A DNA stretch of 64,000 nt from Fredinandcohnia quinoae (lineage in GTDB: Bacteria; Bacillota; Bacilli; Bacillales; Bacillaceae_L): contig NZ_JAKTTI010000017.1 of assembly GCF_022427965.1 (NCBI RefSeq), positions 1 through 64,000 of the forward strand, given 5' to 3'. Shown one piece after another: positions 35,894 through 45,167 of the stretch (within the stretch, counting starts at the first letter, position 1; every line of letters starts with the position of its first letter). The notes beneath the pieces are model-generated. The model saw only the letters and a list, made by a program, of their open reading frames with translations. It had not been told where the DNA came from and did no database searches. A program made the translations under genes and the position numbers.

Positions 35894-36673
35894 TTAATCA
35901 ACAAGGATTCTCTTCCTTCCAGTTCCGCCCATCGTAGATCTTGTAGGACTTCCTCCCATTAATTCTTGTAAAATACGAACCAAAAAACGATGTATTTGCA
36001 GATTAGAGTAATCTTTATAGTCCAAGCTGAAGCGGTTTGCCAAATAATAAAGGTACACTTCTCGTTCAACTGATTCATTATTTAGGCAAAGCATGGCAAT
36101 CATCATATCCTCCATTACCTTGCCTCCAAGCCTCAGCACCTCTTTCGCAAAATAGCGCTGAATAATTGGATGAATCGTGCTCTGACCGATGCCAGCATAA
36201 GGGGTATGAATGACATTAAGAGTATTAAATTCGGTAGAAAAATCCTCAAAGTTTTGATAGTCTGACCTTAAACGTGCACCTTTTTTTAACTTATAACGTG
36301 CAAGCTCAAGCTCATTTGGCAGGATCTCTGTATTTTCATCTAGAAGAAGTTCTGTTTGATACTTAATAAAGTCTTTCTCCTTTTTCTCTGGATGGAAGCG
36401 CATCTTTATAATGGTTTCATTCCCGGAAATTTCATATCCAATCTTTTGATCTTGTTCAATATAATAGAGATGACCATGAAGTTTGACGATTCCCTTCGTT
36501 ACGGTTAGACTACTATTCTCATTGACAATGACATTTGCTCCTGTTATGATTCCATCTGAATAATCCTGATAATAAATGTCCATCAAATGCCGAGGATAGT
36601 CACGCAGTTGCTCTAGCATTTCTAATTTCAGAATCCGTCCTTTTTGAAAGGTAGGATAAAAATTGGTTGGCAA
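35894..36673 (-). CDS. unassigned 259-residue protein, last gene of the large operon
   Basis: No signal peptide or membrane helix. The N-terminal half (residues 1-75) opens FYPTFQKGRILKLEMLEQL and goes on to DGIITGANVIVNENSSLTVT then KGIVKLHGHLYYI. A 'dG+++G..+.....+tv..GI+...G.+yy' rhythm of this kind is common in baseplate and tail-fibre proteins of phages and contractile injection systems. The rest is helical and ends in a Gly/Thr-rich tail. It is 25 bp behind the Hsp70-like gene and clearly in the same transcript. The structural link is an impression from sequence rhythm, not a family match. Confidence 0.6.
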   Translation of the reverse strand: MPTNFYPTFQKGRILKLEMLEQLRDYPRHLMDIYYQDYSDGIITGANVIVNENSSLTVTKGIVKLHGHLYYIEQDQKIGYEISGNETIIKMRFHPEKKEKDFIKYQTELLLDENTEILPNELELARYKLKKGARLRSDYQNFEDFSTEFNTLNVIHTPYAGIGQSTIHPIIQRYFAKEVLRLGGKVMEDMMIAMLCLNNESVEREVYLYYLANRFSLDYKDYSNLQIHRFLVRILQELMGGSPTRSTMGGTGRKRILVD

Positions 36674-36698
36674 GCCTTTTCCCCCTTTCTTTGCGCTC

Positions 36699-39344
36699 TT
36701 ACTTCATCCCGTTAAAGAAATCAAGCTCGGATAATTCATTTTCAAAGGCAAAATAATGTTTCTTTGCCCAATAGAGCTGTTCGTGTTCCCTAGCAATTGG
36801 CAGAAGATGAAAGCCCCAATTGTTCTCATCCGCAAATACAAAAAACTTAACCTCACCATTTCCAATCGTATCTGTCTCATCCTGTGGGATTTTATCGCCA
36901 AAGGTTTCTTTAATTTCCTCAAAAAGAACGGGTGTATAGCTTTTACTATCATTCCAATATATTAATTTCCTTCTGATATCGCCTTCATTGCCACGAAGGA
37001 AAAATTCAACTTCTTTTACAGTCACCGGTCTTGATATCGATCCCCTTACAACACTCATTCGTTTTAATGAACTGATTAGCACCTTTTCCACTTGTGTGTG
37101 TGTGTACGCACTCACTGAATAAGGAGTAATCGGAGCATCATTTGTAATACTTGCTTCAACCTTCCCTAATTTTCGATCGCTAATATACCGAATCGCACCA
37201 CGTAGGCAAGCTAATTTCAATTCTGGAACCTTACCTTGCTCCTCAGACTTTTGTCGAAACTCAATCGTTCTTCCTGGGACAAACTCTTTGAGTGCTTCGC
37301 GAAATACATCAATTCTACAGGACTGTCCAGTTAGCTTTATGATGGAATAATGCTGAAGTCGACCCTCTTGGAAAAAGTCATCAAGGAACATTCGGACGAT
37401 TTCATAAATATCTGCTTTTATTAGGTGATTCATTTCTTGAATATTGAAGACCATATCAGGATAGTCATACACATCATTGAATTGCTCATTATCAATAATT
37501 GACAGGAACCAGCGATCCACAGCTGTCACGAGTAGATCATTTTCATGAAGATTTCCTTCCTCTGAATGGAATCGATTTCGGACAACCCCTGTTTTACGAA
37601 AGAATTCCTTCTTCATGGAATCTGCGAGCTCCCATAGAAAGTAAAAATTATGGCGGACTCGCTGGTATTCTTCACGGCTTCGATTTTCAAAGAGTTTAAA
37701 CTTCGTTGGCAGAATACCCTCTACTTGATGATACTGTTGTTCTAGCCTTTCATAGACTGAATTTACACCGAATTCGTCTACATGTCGGAATATGTCTGCC
37801 CCTGGGATCTCGATTAATTGGTCAATATCTAGAATCCTTCCATTTTTAGAATAATAGTGTGCAAATGAAATTTTCAGATATTGAAAGATACGGTAGGTGA
37901 TATTATTTCCACCAAAATTCGTCTCACCATTCTCATATGTTGTATGAATATCAAGCTTATACGAAATTCGATTATCCCTAATTTGGAATCTGCATGAGGA
38001 TAGATCTGTTGTACCTCCTCCACAATCAATCACGAGAGCGTGATACTCTTCTTCATCTAAAAATTGATTCTTCTCAATCGTATTCGCAATCGTATTGTAC
38101 AGAACTGCCATTCCTTCATCTAATGCCTGTTCCGTTTCGATCGTATATTCTGGTAATATAGCTTGAAACATATCAAGAAATTGTGACTTAAGTTTGACTG
38201 GACTTGAAATATGCAAATGATTGAAGCGGCATTTCAGCTGATGCTCAGCTGTTCCAATAATGTACTTCAAATAGGAGCGAAGTAGATCCTTTCGGGCGAC
38301 CTTTGCTGTATTTCCATGGCTGTCCATAATCTCTTCTTCCTTCAAATAATCATTGACCCATCGTTTTATTCCATGGAATACGGTTGCATGACTACTGAAG
38401 CCATTTTTTTTCATTGCTTTCAATGCCTCAAATCCATAACTATATTGAATATTTTCCTGATCCTCGCAATTAATCACTGCGATAACGGTCGGCAATAGCT
38501 CAATCCATTCCTCTTCCTTCTCCATTACTTGTGGAAAGGAAATATAGTTAATTGCATTTGGGCGTATTCTCCCCATTATGATATCTTGCTCATTTGGAAG
38601 CAGCACATAATCATCATCAAGGTACGCCCCTGCTGTCGTATTCGATGTGCCAAAATCAATAGCAAGAACAGCCTTTGTCGACTCTAGTGTACGAATTTCA
38701 AGTTCTTCAACTGGAATTTGATAATACCGTAGATTTGTAGGCGGCAATGCGCGATCTTGATAATATGCCTTATATAAGTAATCAGAATCCTCTTTCCGAA
38801 AAAAGAGTAAACTATACTGTTGATTATTCGTTTCCTTCATTTCCAATTGTCCTGAAGTCATTAGGACAAAGCTTCCTGGCTTCTCCACGTCTTGTCGAAG
38901 AGTCAATATTCCACATAACTCCATCTTTTCATTGATGACCAACACATTTGATACGCCAATTCCACTGCCAGCTTCAACACGATATTGATCCCGTCTATCC
39001 ATTTTTAATCCCTTATATAATGTTAGCTTTGCAGGAACCTGTATTTTATGCTGATCTGAAAGTGGCGTTCGCAAATAGTTTTTTAAGGTCTGTTCAAGCC
39101 TTTGAAATCCGCCATCTTTAAAGTCATTGATTAGAAGATGCTCCTTTGCGCCTAAATATCTCAGAATCGTCTCGATTAACCCATTTCGATCTAGTTTGTA
39201 AATCATTCCAACGACAAGCTTCTCCTTATAACAAATATTTCTAAGGTGAAATGTTGTCATTTCCTCGAGCTCTTCCCGTGTGTATGTTAGATTGCTTCGT
39301 CTTTTCTCTGTACCCTGATACAGTTTGTATGAATAGCTTCCCAT
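36699..39344 (-). CDS. large Hsp70/DnaK-like ATPase with novel N-terminal extension
   Basis: This 881-residue protein has an actin-fold ATPase from about residue 223. Phosphate-1 is IDFGTSNTTAGAY (229-241) and phosphate-2 is VIDCGGGTTDLSS near 438. Ahead of it lies an extra 210 residues: a SAP-like helix pair (MTTFHLRNICYKEKLVVGM then LIETILRYLG, about 29-65) and a beta-rich segment. The part after about 650 does not resemble the DnaK substrate domain. With the DnaJ-domain gene of the same operon it would form a dedicated chaperone pair, perhaps to assemble or recycle the other products. Its client is unknown. Confidence 0.82.
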   Translation of the reverse strand: MGSYSYKLYQGTEKRRSNLTYTREELEEMTTFHLRNICYKEKLVVGMIYKLDRNGLIETILRYLGAKEHLLINDFKDGGFQRLEQTLKNYLRTPLSDQHKIQVPAKLTLYKGLKMDRRDQYRVEAGSGIGVSNVLVINEKMELCGILTLRQDVEKPGSFVLMTSGQLEMKETNNQQYSLLFFRKEDSDYLYKAYYQDRALPPTNLRYYQIPVEELEIRTLESTKAVLAIDFGTSNTTAGAYLDDDYVLLPNEQDIIMGRIRPNAINYISFPQVMEKEEEWIELLPTVIAVINCEDQENIQYSYGFEALKAMKKNGFSSHATVFHGIKRWVNDYLKEEEIMDSHGNTAKVARKDLLRSYLKYIIGTAEHQLKCRFNHLHISSPVKLKSQFLDMFQAILPEYTIETEQALDEGMAVLYNTIANTIEKNQFLDEEEYHALVIDCGGGTTDLSSCRFQIRDNRISYKLDIHTTYENGETNFGGNNITYRIFQYLKISFAHYYSKNGRILDIDQLIEIPGADIFRHVDEFGVNSVYERLEQQYHQVEGILPTKFKLFENRSREEYQRVRHNFYFLWELADSMKKEFFRKTGVVRNRFHSEEGNLHENDLLVTAVDRWFLSIIDNEQFNDVYDYPDMVFNIQEMNHLIKADIYEIVRMFLDDFFQEGRLQHYSIIKLTGQSCRIDVFREALKEFVPGRTIEFRQKSEEQGKVPELKLACLRGAIRYISDRKLGKVEASITNDAPITPYSVSAYTHTQVEKVLISSLKRMSVVRGSISRPVTVKEVEFFLRGNEGDIRRKLIYWNDSKSYTPVLFEEIKETFGDKIPQDETDTIGNGEVKFFVFADENNWGFHLLPIAREHEQLYWAKKHYFAFENELSELDFFNGMK

Positions 39345-39359
39345 CTCTAATCGCCCCCC

Positions 39360-40049
39360 TCAATACAGCGCAATTCGGTCAATACGCATCGTTTTCTCAA
39401 TATCAATGATTCCAAAATGATACTGCCAATACATTTCAACATGGTACGAAATCGGTAAAAACAAATTCATGATTAGTTTCATTTTTGCCATTGCTTCTTC
39501 CGTTTCCTTCTGACCAATATAGATAAGCAGCTCATCTTTTTCATCACAATTGACATATACCGTTGTACTCTTAAAAATTTGACTGATTGAATCCTTTAAT
39601 AAATAGATTGTCTCACCGGTTTCATGAAGACGAAGAATATTGTTTGCAATGATCTCCTTCTCTACCCGCTGAAAATATGAAAAATCGTGCGTAACCTCTT
39701 CCCCATATACTCCCGATTGAATGTCATTCATTAAAAAGTGAATATAGAATTCCCTTCTGCTCATACCTTGCATGACATCAATTTCGACGAGTAGATGGGT
39801 GACGATATCAAATAGTGTCCATCTAAGTTCCTGGCTTTCGTTGAAATTAATATCTAATAATTGATGGAATATGGAGTGGAATCGATAATATGGATTGATT
39901 TCAACATTCGATTCAATCAAATGCGTATTTAAATGCTCATAGCTAAGCTCCATATATGGTGAGTAGATAGTCGCGGGAGTAAAAGTTAGATCCTTCCTTT
40001 GTAACCCAGCACTCTCTGCCTTGATTACTAGATCCCAAATGTAATTCAT
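39360..40049 (-). CDS. unassigned 229-residue protein
   Basis: It has no signal peptide and no membrane helix. The middle is helical, with aromatic-rich NPYYRFHSIFHQLLDINFNE. The C-terminal part reads LFLPISYHVEMYWQYHFGII, the sort of 'P...h.v.+......Gi+' ending seen in phage tail protein I/TssG-type baseplate proteins. I can only call that a resemblance. Its ATG overlaps the stop of the preceding gene (ATGA), so the two are translationally coupled and probably form a complex. Confidence 0.6.
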   Translation of the reverse strand: MNYIWDLVIKAESAGLQRKDLTFTPATIYSPYMELSYEHLNTHLIESNVEINPYYRFHSIFHQLLDINFNESQELRWTLFDIVTHLLVEIDVMQGMSRREFYIHFLMNDIQSGVYGEEVTHDFSYFQRVEKEIIANNILRLHETGETIYLLKDSISQIFKSTTVYVNCDEKDELLIYIGQKETEEAMAKMKLIMNLFLPISYHVEMYWQYHFGIIDIEKTMRIDRIALY

Positions 40050-41329
40050 TTCAAGACACCCTCACAACGATACTCTGGGAAAAAACTTTGTATCTCAGAA
40101 ACAAGAAAACTAATTAAATCATAAATGAGATAATCATCTTCTAGTTCAGAATCAAAGGTTATTCGTAGCACCTTTTTATTTTGATCAATTCTTATATTTT
40201 CACTTACAAAAGGGTTCATATCATATGTATTTGATTCTCTTTCCCTTTCTTCAATAACAGTAAGGTCGATTAGCTTCAAACTTGTAGCTGCTTCGAATGA
40301 ATCGATCATTCTGAATAATTCCCCTTTAGTTCTGATGGTTCTAGATTGCAGATTAGCATAACGGTTAAGGAAACGATCCTTTCTCTTATTTGAAACAAGA
40401 GTATACGGATAGTCTGTCTCATTTATCTCTTTTGGTTGGGTGATTTTAATAATATTCCACTGTTTTGATTCCTCTACTGGAGATACGACCACTAAGGACT
40501 CTGGTAGTCGCTTCATAAATCTTATATTTGTTTCCTCCGAATCTATCAAATAACCATTTCCTGTTCCATGTTTTTGAATGGAAAGATTATGCTCATAATT
40601 GACTCGGTCAAGTGCTGGAAATGGAAACCCAGCGGTTGTAATATTCAAGCGTTGAATATTCCAGAGAGGAATAATATCTGTTCGTTTAAAGGCGTCCCAT
40701 TCTTGTAAATGTATGGATATCTCCTGAACTACCTCACCTTCCTGCAGTTCACCATTCATACTTCGTAAATGAATATCAAAAAACTTATTAGCATATGGAT
40801 GATTAACAGTTTTCCAGGAAAGGGCACTTTTTAAAAAGGATATATATAGTTTTTCAATTTCCAAAAGATACTTTTGACTTTGCTGCAGGACAACCTCAAT
40901 GCTATATTCACCTTTATTCGTGATCATTTTCCCTTGGAATAATGGCTTGTTAGCTATCAACTTCTGGATCATTGGATAATCACAAGCAAGGAAAAGGGTA
41001 TATAAAAATATGTCTCGTTTTTCACTCAATGCCATATTGATACTCTTTGGATGTAAGACAGGTACAGCTAAATCTTCCTCAAGCATCGGATAGAGAAAGT
41101 CATGAATTGGATCAATATCTTTACGAGGGCAAATCGTTACATAAATCGTATGCATTTCCTCAGAATCAACAATTTCACTAAAAATCCGATCCTCTAATCT
41201 CGCATTCATTTCTTCTTGATAGGTAGCAAGACTCGTAAATAATCCCGAAACAATACTCTTCAATTGCTTGCGCTGCTCCAAGTCCTCCATCTGGTTGATT
41301 CGATCTTGTACAATATCCTTTAATGACAT
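40046..41329 (-). CDS. unassigned 427-residue protein of the large operon
   Basis: It starts at ATG after a G-rich ribosome site. No signal peptide or membrane helix. The first 60 residues are helical and charged; the rest is mixed alpha/beta with several long strands (GNGYLIDSEETNIRFMKRLP near 270-290). I recall relatives in other Bacillus genomes labelled 'normocyte-binding protein', a label without value. Its stop overlaps the next start, so a tight stoichiometric pairing with that 229-residue product is likely. No function is assigned. Confidence 0.6.
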   Translation of the reverse strand: MSLKDIVQDRINQMEDLEQRKQLKSIVSGLFTSLATYQEEMNARLEDRIFSEIVDSEEMHTIYVTICPRKDIDPIHDFLYPMLEEDLAVPVLHPKSINMALSEKRDIFLYTLFLACDYPMIQKLIANKPLFQGKMITNKGEYSIEVVLQQSQKYLLEIEKLYISFLKSALSWKTVNHPYANKFFDIHLRSMNGELQEGEVVQEISIHLQEWDAFKRTDIIPLWNIQRLNITTAGFPFPALDRVNYEHNLSIQKHGTGNGYLIDSEETNIRFMKRLPESLVVVSPVEESKQWNIIKITQPKEINETDYPYTLVSNKRKDRFLNRYANLQSRTIRTKGELFRMIDSFEAATSLKLIDLTVIEERERESNTYDMNPFVSENIRIDQNKKVLRITFDSELEDDYLIYDLISFLVSEIQSFFPEYRCEGVLK

Positions 41330-41349
41330 GTTATGTGACCCCCTTTCCT

Positions 41350-43116
41350 TTATTCTTCATTTCCAGCTTGTTGAAGGGCCTGTTCCTGTTGCGCCAACGC
41401 TTTCTTTTCACCAGCTTGCATCGCTTTATCAATTAGACTTGCCTCCTGATAAAGCTGCTGTGCCATTGAAAAGGAAGCAATTGCCTGTCCATAATTTTGA
41501 GTCGCTAAAAACCCATCCCCTTTTTTCTCCAAACGCTCTGCGTCCATCACCTGAGTCTCTATCTCTTGCTCTGATCGTTCCGTTTTCATTGTCTCTTGAA
41601 TCTTTGCCATCTTACGTTCCATTGCTAATACCTTTTCAAGCATATCAATTTCTTGATAGATCTCTTGAGCCCCTGCAAAAGCTGTCATCGCCTCTTCTAG
41701 ATCATTCATTTTTTCACTTTGGTCCCCGCTTTTTTCAAGCTTTTCTGCATCAAGCTTTCTTAATTCACGTTCTATTTCTGCTATTCTCGTTTCAGCATCC
41801 ACCATTTTTTCTTGAATAAGCTTCTGACCGTTTGTGTAAGATACTTCAATCGCAGCTTTCTTCGCCTTTTCAAAAATGGCAAGTGCAGCAACGTAATCCT
41901 TCGCTGCCAGCTTCAAGTCTGCCTCTTTCATTGAATCCAATACACCTTGCACATTGGAAGCCTGTTCAATTTTTGCCTCTAAATCTTTTTTGTCAAATTG
42001 TTTTAATGACTTCGATTCCTTTTTCGCCTTTTCATAGAACTCAATTGCCTTCACATAATCGCCCTCTGCAAGCATCGAGTCACCTTGAGCAACCAAATGA
42101 GCAACCCTTTGTTTCTTCCCATATAACTCACGGTGAATCGGATCCTTTATCCTTTTTGCGGCATTTTTGGCTTCACTGTATTCCTTAGCAGCAGCTGCAT
42201 AGTCTTTGTCTTCTAAATAGGTGTCTCCATTTTGGCTATATTCAGCCATATCAGCGACCCATTGTGCTCTTTGTTGGGCATTCTTCACCATGAAGAATGC
42301 TCCTCCTCCTCCAAGTAAGAGAATCGGAATTAAGATAAGTGCTATCCGCTTGAAGATCCTTGCTCGTTTCTTCGGGTCCTCTTGAAAGACCTTGTCAACC
42401 ATAATTGCAGCAGCCGTGTAGTTTGATACATTTTGTTTTTGCTTGCTTAAGATAATTTCCTCAAGTGTATCCACTAGCTTCTGGCCACCTTTGGCCTCAT
42501 TGACTGCATCCAACATTTCAGTGCTTTCAACATTCTCCCAAAGACCTGCCGTACACAATAGAAGAGCGTCTCCGTCATTTAACCGTATTTTCTTTGATAC
42601 AAATGGATTGAATTCACTAGGCATTCCCATATATGTCAGCAAATTATATCTTTCATCATGTGTATCTATTCGATCAAATGAGATTTTCTCTTCATCCGCA
42701 TATGTTTGAGCCAGACTTAAATCATTGCTTTTTTGAAATAGAACATCATTTCGATACACATACAAGCGTGTATGTCCGGCTACCGCCCAGACCATTTTTG
42801 AATAATTCGACACAACCATCGTAAGGCTTGCTTTTAGTCGGAAACGCTTGCTTTCAGATTGAAGTAATTTGTGAGCTGTACGCATATACTTTTTTATTTT
42901 ACGTCTCGACATCGTTGGTTTTTCGAGAAATTTGCCAATGATTGTCTTCACCGCAAGCTCTGCACTTTCAATTTCCTGATCCGTGTCAAGCCCATCGGCA
43001 ATCACCCAGCATGCAAAATCATCAAGCTCAACGAAGGCAAAATAATCTTTATTGTGAATGGAACTCCCTGCTTCGGACAGGAATGCCGTTTCAAACTTGC
43101 TGTTTTCCTTTCTCAA
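41350..43116 (-). CDS. membrane protein with degenerate PP2C domain and TPR/coiled-coil tail
   Basis: This 588-residue protein starts at TTG, with GGAAGGAG 12 bp upstream. Residues 1-245 form a PP2C fold: Asp24 and Asp41-Gly42 are present, but the position of the third metal Asp (normally C-S/T-D-G) reads CTAG with Ala190, and the closing DN-x-T reads SNYT (231-234). Two metal ligands are thus gone and catalysis is unlikely. One membrane helix (about 258-277) leads to a 300-residue helical part with repeated AADYAAA-EYSEAKNAA-like units, TPR-like in rhythm, and a Gln/Glu-rich end. It may sense or scaffold phospho-proteins, as pseudophosphatases do. The intact PP2C gene is directly upstream. 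Confidence 0.8.
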   Translation of the reverse strand: MRKENSKFETAFLSEAGSSIHNKDYFAFVELDDFACWVIADGLDTDQEIESAELAVKTIIGKFLEKPTMSRRKIKKYMRTAHKLLQSESKRFRLKASLTMVVSNYSKMVWAVAGHTRLYVYRNDVLFQKSNDLSLAQTYADEEKISFDRIDTHDERYNLLTYMGMPSEFNPFVSKKIRLNDGDALLLCTAGLWENVESTEMLDAVNEAKGGQKLVDTLEEIILSKQKQNVSNYTAAAIMVDKVFQEDPKKRARIFKRIALILIPILLLGGGGAFFMVKNAQQRAQWVADMAEYSQNGDTYLEDKDYAAAAKEYSEAKNAAKRIKDPIHRELYGKKQRVAHLVAQGDSMLAEGDYVKAIEFYEKAKKESKSLKQFDKKDLEAKIEQASNVQGVLDSMKEADLKLAAKDYVAALAIFEKAKKAAIEVSYTNGQKLIQEKMVDAETRIAEIERELRKLDAEKLEKSGDQSEKMNDLEEAMTAFAGAQEIYQEIDMLEKVLAMERKMAKIQETMKTERSEQEIETQVMDAERLEKKGDGFLATQNYGQAIASFSMAQQLYQEASLIDKAMQAGEKKALAQQEQALQQAGNEE

Positions 43117-43168
43117 TGCAATTTCCAGCTCCTTCCTCTTAAATTCCCTCTTTAAAACACAGCAAGGC

Positions 43169-44008
43169 TTACCATGATTTCTCTAAAATAATGATTGTTG
43201 CATTATCCTGATGCTTAAGTCCTTTACCATCGATTCGATTAATAATTTCTTCCGCTGCTTCAATTGGCAACATGGGCTTTTCTAAGATTTCACATAGCTC
43301 CAGCTCTGTTAGGCTGTTATAAACACCATCCGTGCACAGAACAATCTTATCCCCTTTTTTCAAAGAAAGCGGTTCTCCAATTTCCATACTTTTAAACCCT
43401 TCAAATCCTAAATAATTAATAAGTCTTTTTCTCTGTGGATTTTCCATTGCCTGCTGTTTCGTAATTTGTCCTGATAAATATTGCTCCTCTAGTAAAGAAC
43501 CTAACGTATGCTTCTCATTAACATTGACTAGATGCCCATTTCGATATAAAGCAATAATACTATCGCCCACCGCTCCCCAATGTAGATAATTATGAGAAAT
43601 GGCGGCACAGGCTAAGGTTGTCCCCCCACTTGCTCCACTTAGGGATTTCAATATTTCTTGATTACTTTGATGTGCAGCACGTGAGAAAAAGTCATGAAGC
43701 TTAATAAAGCGGTCAAGCTTCATAAATTCCCTTACAAAGGTTGTTACAGCCAGGGTACTTGCCATTCTTCCATTTGCTAATCCACTAATGCCATCGGCAA
43801 CAACTGCAAGGGTATGCCCTTCCGATATGACTGTTGAAAAATAATCATCCTGTTCTTCCCTTTTTCCAATTGTTTGTCCATTTCCTATTAAAATTTCATC
43901 CACTTCCTGTGGAGTTTGTACAATGCGCCGGGCATACAATAAGATAAAAATAAGACATACAAGGCATAATAAAATGATATAGGGGCTAAAAGTTTGGTCA
44001 GCAAACAT
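43169..44008 (-). CDS. membrane-anchored PP2C-type Ser/Thr phosphatase
   Basis: This 279-residue protein has an N-terminal membrane helix (about 8-26), then a PP2C domain with all metal motifs: EEQDDYF (52-57), VVADGISGLANG (69-80), AVGDSIIALYRNG, VLCTDGVYN and HQDNATIII near the end. It should remove phosphate from targets of the operon's kinase. Its twin downstream has lost these residues. It lies 5 bp from the FHA gene, so co-translation is likely. Confidence 0.9.
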   Translation of the reverse strand: MFADQTFSPYIILLCLVCLIFILLYARRIVQTPQEVDEILIGNGQTIGKREEQDDYFSTVISEGHTLAVVADGISGLANGRMASTLAVTTFVREFMKLDRFIKLHDFFSRAAHQSNQEILKSLSGASGGTTLACAAISHNYLHWGAVGDSIIALYRNGHLVNVNEKHTLGSLLEEQYLSGQITKQQAMENPQRKRLINYLGFEGFKSMEIGEPLSLKKGDKIVLCTDGVYNSLTELELCEILEKPMLPIEAAEEIINRIDGKGLKHQDNATIIILEKSW

Positions 44009-44013
44009 TTATT

Positions 44014-44550
44014 TTACGCCTCCTGATGCTGAAGTTGATGATGTTCCCACTCAAAGTGAACGCCACAAAGCGGCAAGAAAATGAACTTGCTTCGCCCTAG
44101 CTGTATGACATCATAACCTTGGAGTTCTACAGGAGAATAGACAGCTTCATTATTGTGATAGGCAAGTCCTGATGCATCACCAGGTAATAGATAAAAATTT
44201 CGTTGCTTCGGATCATACACAATTACCGCATGATTACGCCTAGAAATTGTATTGTCACCTAGAATACGAATATGCATTTCATCAGATCGACCAATGAAAT
44301 TTTTCTCCGCATAAATTTTAAAATCTTGTCCAAGTGGTGGTCCTTCAATACAAACCAACCAGCCTGTTACTGGCTCTACACCTTCTGTTTCACCTAAATA
44401 TGGCATTGTTTTATCATCATCACTTGGTTGAATCACTCGATTATTGCTAGGATTAATCGTTGTTTCAACTGCTACATTGCAGTACGGACACAGACTTCCA
44501 TGCCTTCTCGAACTAAACATATGACCATTTTTGCAGCGTGTTAAACTCAT
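44014..44550 (-). CDS. zinc-ribbon FHA-domain protein
   Basis: The ATG after GGGAAGGGTG gives 178 residues. An N-terminal mini zinc ribbon (CKNGHMF then CPYC, about 6-27) leads through a linker to an FHA domain at about 75-165 with GRS, SRRNH and the closing GYDVIQLGRSKFIF. The usual Asn in the last loop is replaced by the sequence LAYHNNEAVY, still compatible with phosphothreonine binding. It is the probable reader of the kinase product. In type VI systems an FHA protein plays this part between PpkA and PppA. Confidence 0.88.
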   Translation of the reverse strand: MSLTRCKNGHMFSSRRHGSLCPYCNVAVETTINPSNNRVIQPSDDDKTMPYLGETEGVEPVTGWLVCIEGPPLGQDFKIYAEKNFIGRSDEMHIRILGDNTISRRNHAVIVYDPKQRNFYLLPGDASGLAYHNNEAVYSPVELQGYDVIQLGRSKFIFLPLCGVHFEWEHHQLQHQEA

Positions 44551-44588
44551 TTTTATCACCCTTCCCTAAATTTCCTATTAAGTGTCAT

Positions 44589-45152
44589 TCATTTTACTAA
44601 AATACGTGTATTTGCCAGGAATATCATGTCACCAAAGTGAAGTTCACTTGGGTTATCACTCTGTAATTTTTGTGGGGAACGTTCACCCAGCTTTCTTAAG
44701 CCCACCCCATTTTCAGACTCTAAATCCTCAATGAACCAGCTTCCTGAAGAAAAGTTTAGGACTGCGTGTTCTTTACTAATGAGTGAAGCATAATCAACAT
44801 CTGATAAATCGATATCTACCTCATGGTCTGGGGAGCTTTTTCCAATTAGCATCGAAGGAATACCCTGGATATACCATTCCTTCAAGCTCTCACCTTCATG
44901 ATCTAACAACACAAGCTTATTAATTTTTGTATCGTTGAACTCTTCATTTGGATCTTTCTTCGTTTTAACAATCAGCAGCCACACAAGTGTGATGACTAGC
45001 ATAATGGCTACAAGAATTTTTAGTAGTAATTGAGAATTAATGAAATATGTATAAATAAGAGCAAAGATGATTGTTATAACGATGAGGCTATCAATCACAA
45101 TGATTGCTTTAGGTTTGTTCTCTTTTTCATGCGAAGAATCATCTACCTTCAC
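44589..45152 (-). CDS. membrane FHA-domain protein
   Basis: I favour the GTG 7 bp after GGAGGG (187 residues). An in-frame ATG at 45167 overlaps that ribosome site. Two adjacent membrane helices (about 18-55) form a hairpin with both ends inside. The FHA domain (about 90-187) has IGKSSPDHEVDIDL, the core SKEHA and ENGVGLRKLGE. It would hold phosphothreonine proteins at the membrane. It sits directly behind the DnaJ gene with no gap. Confidence 0.87.
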   Translation of the reverse strand: MKVDDSSHEKENKPKAIIVIDSLIVITIIFALIYTYFINSQLLLKILVAIMLVITLVWLLIVKTKKDPNEEFNDTKINKLVLLDHEGESLKEWYIQGIPSMLIGKSSPDHEVDIDLSDVDYASLISKEHAVLNFSSGSWFIEDLESENGVGLRKLGERSPQKLQSDNPSELHFGDMIFLANTRILVK

Positions 45153-45167
45153 TACCCAACCCTCCAT

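Noticed and set aside
41268-42188. Two plus-strand frames (183 and 118 codons) opposite the PP2C-like gene
   Set aside because: Leucine/proline-rich products typical of the antisense of charged helical proteins; no ribosome site or family.
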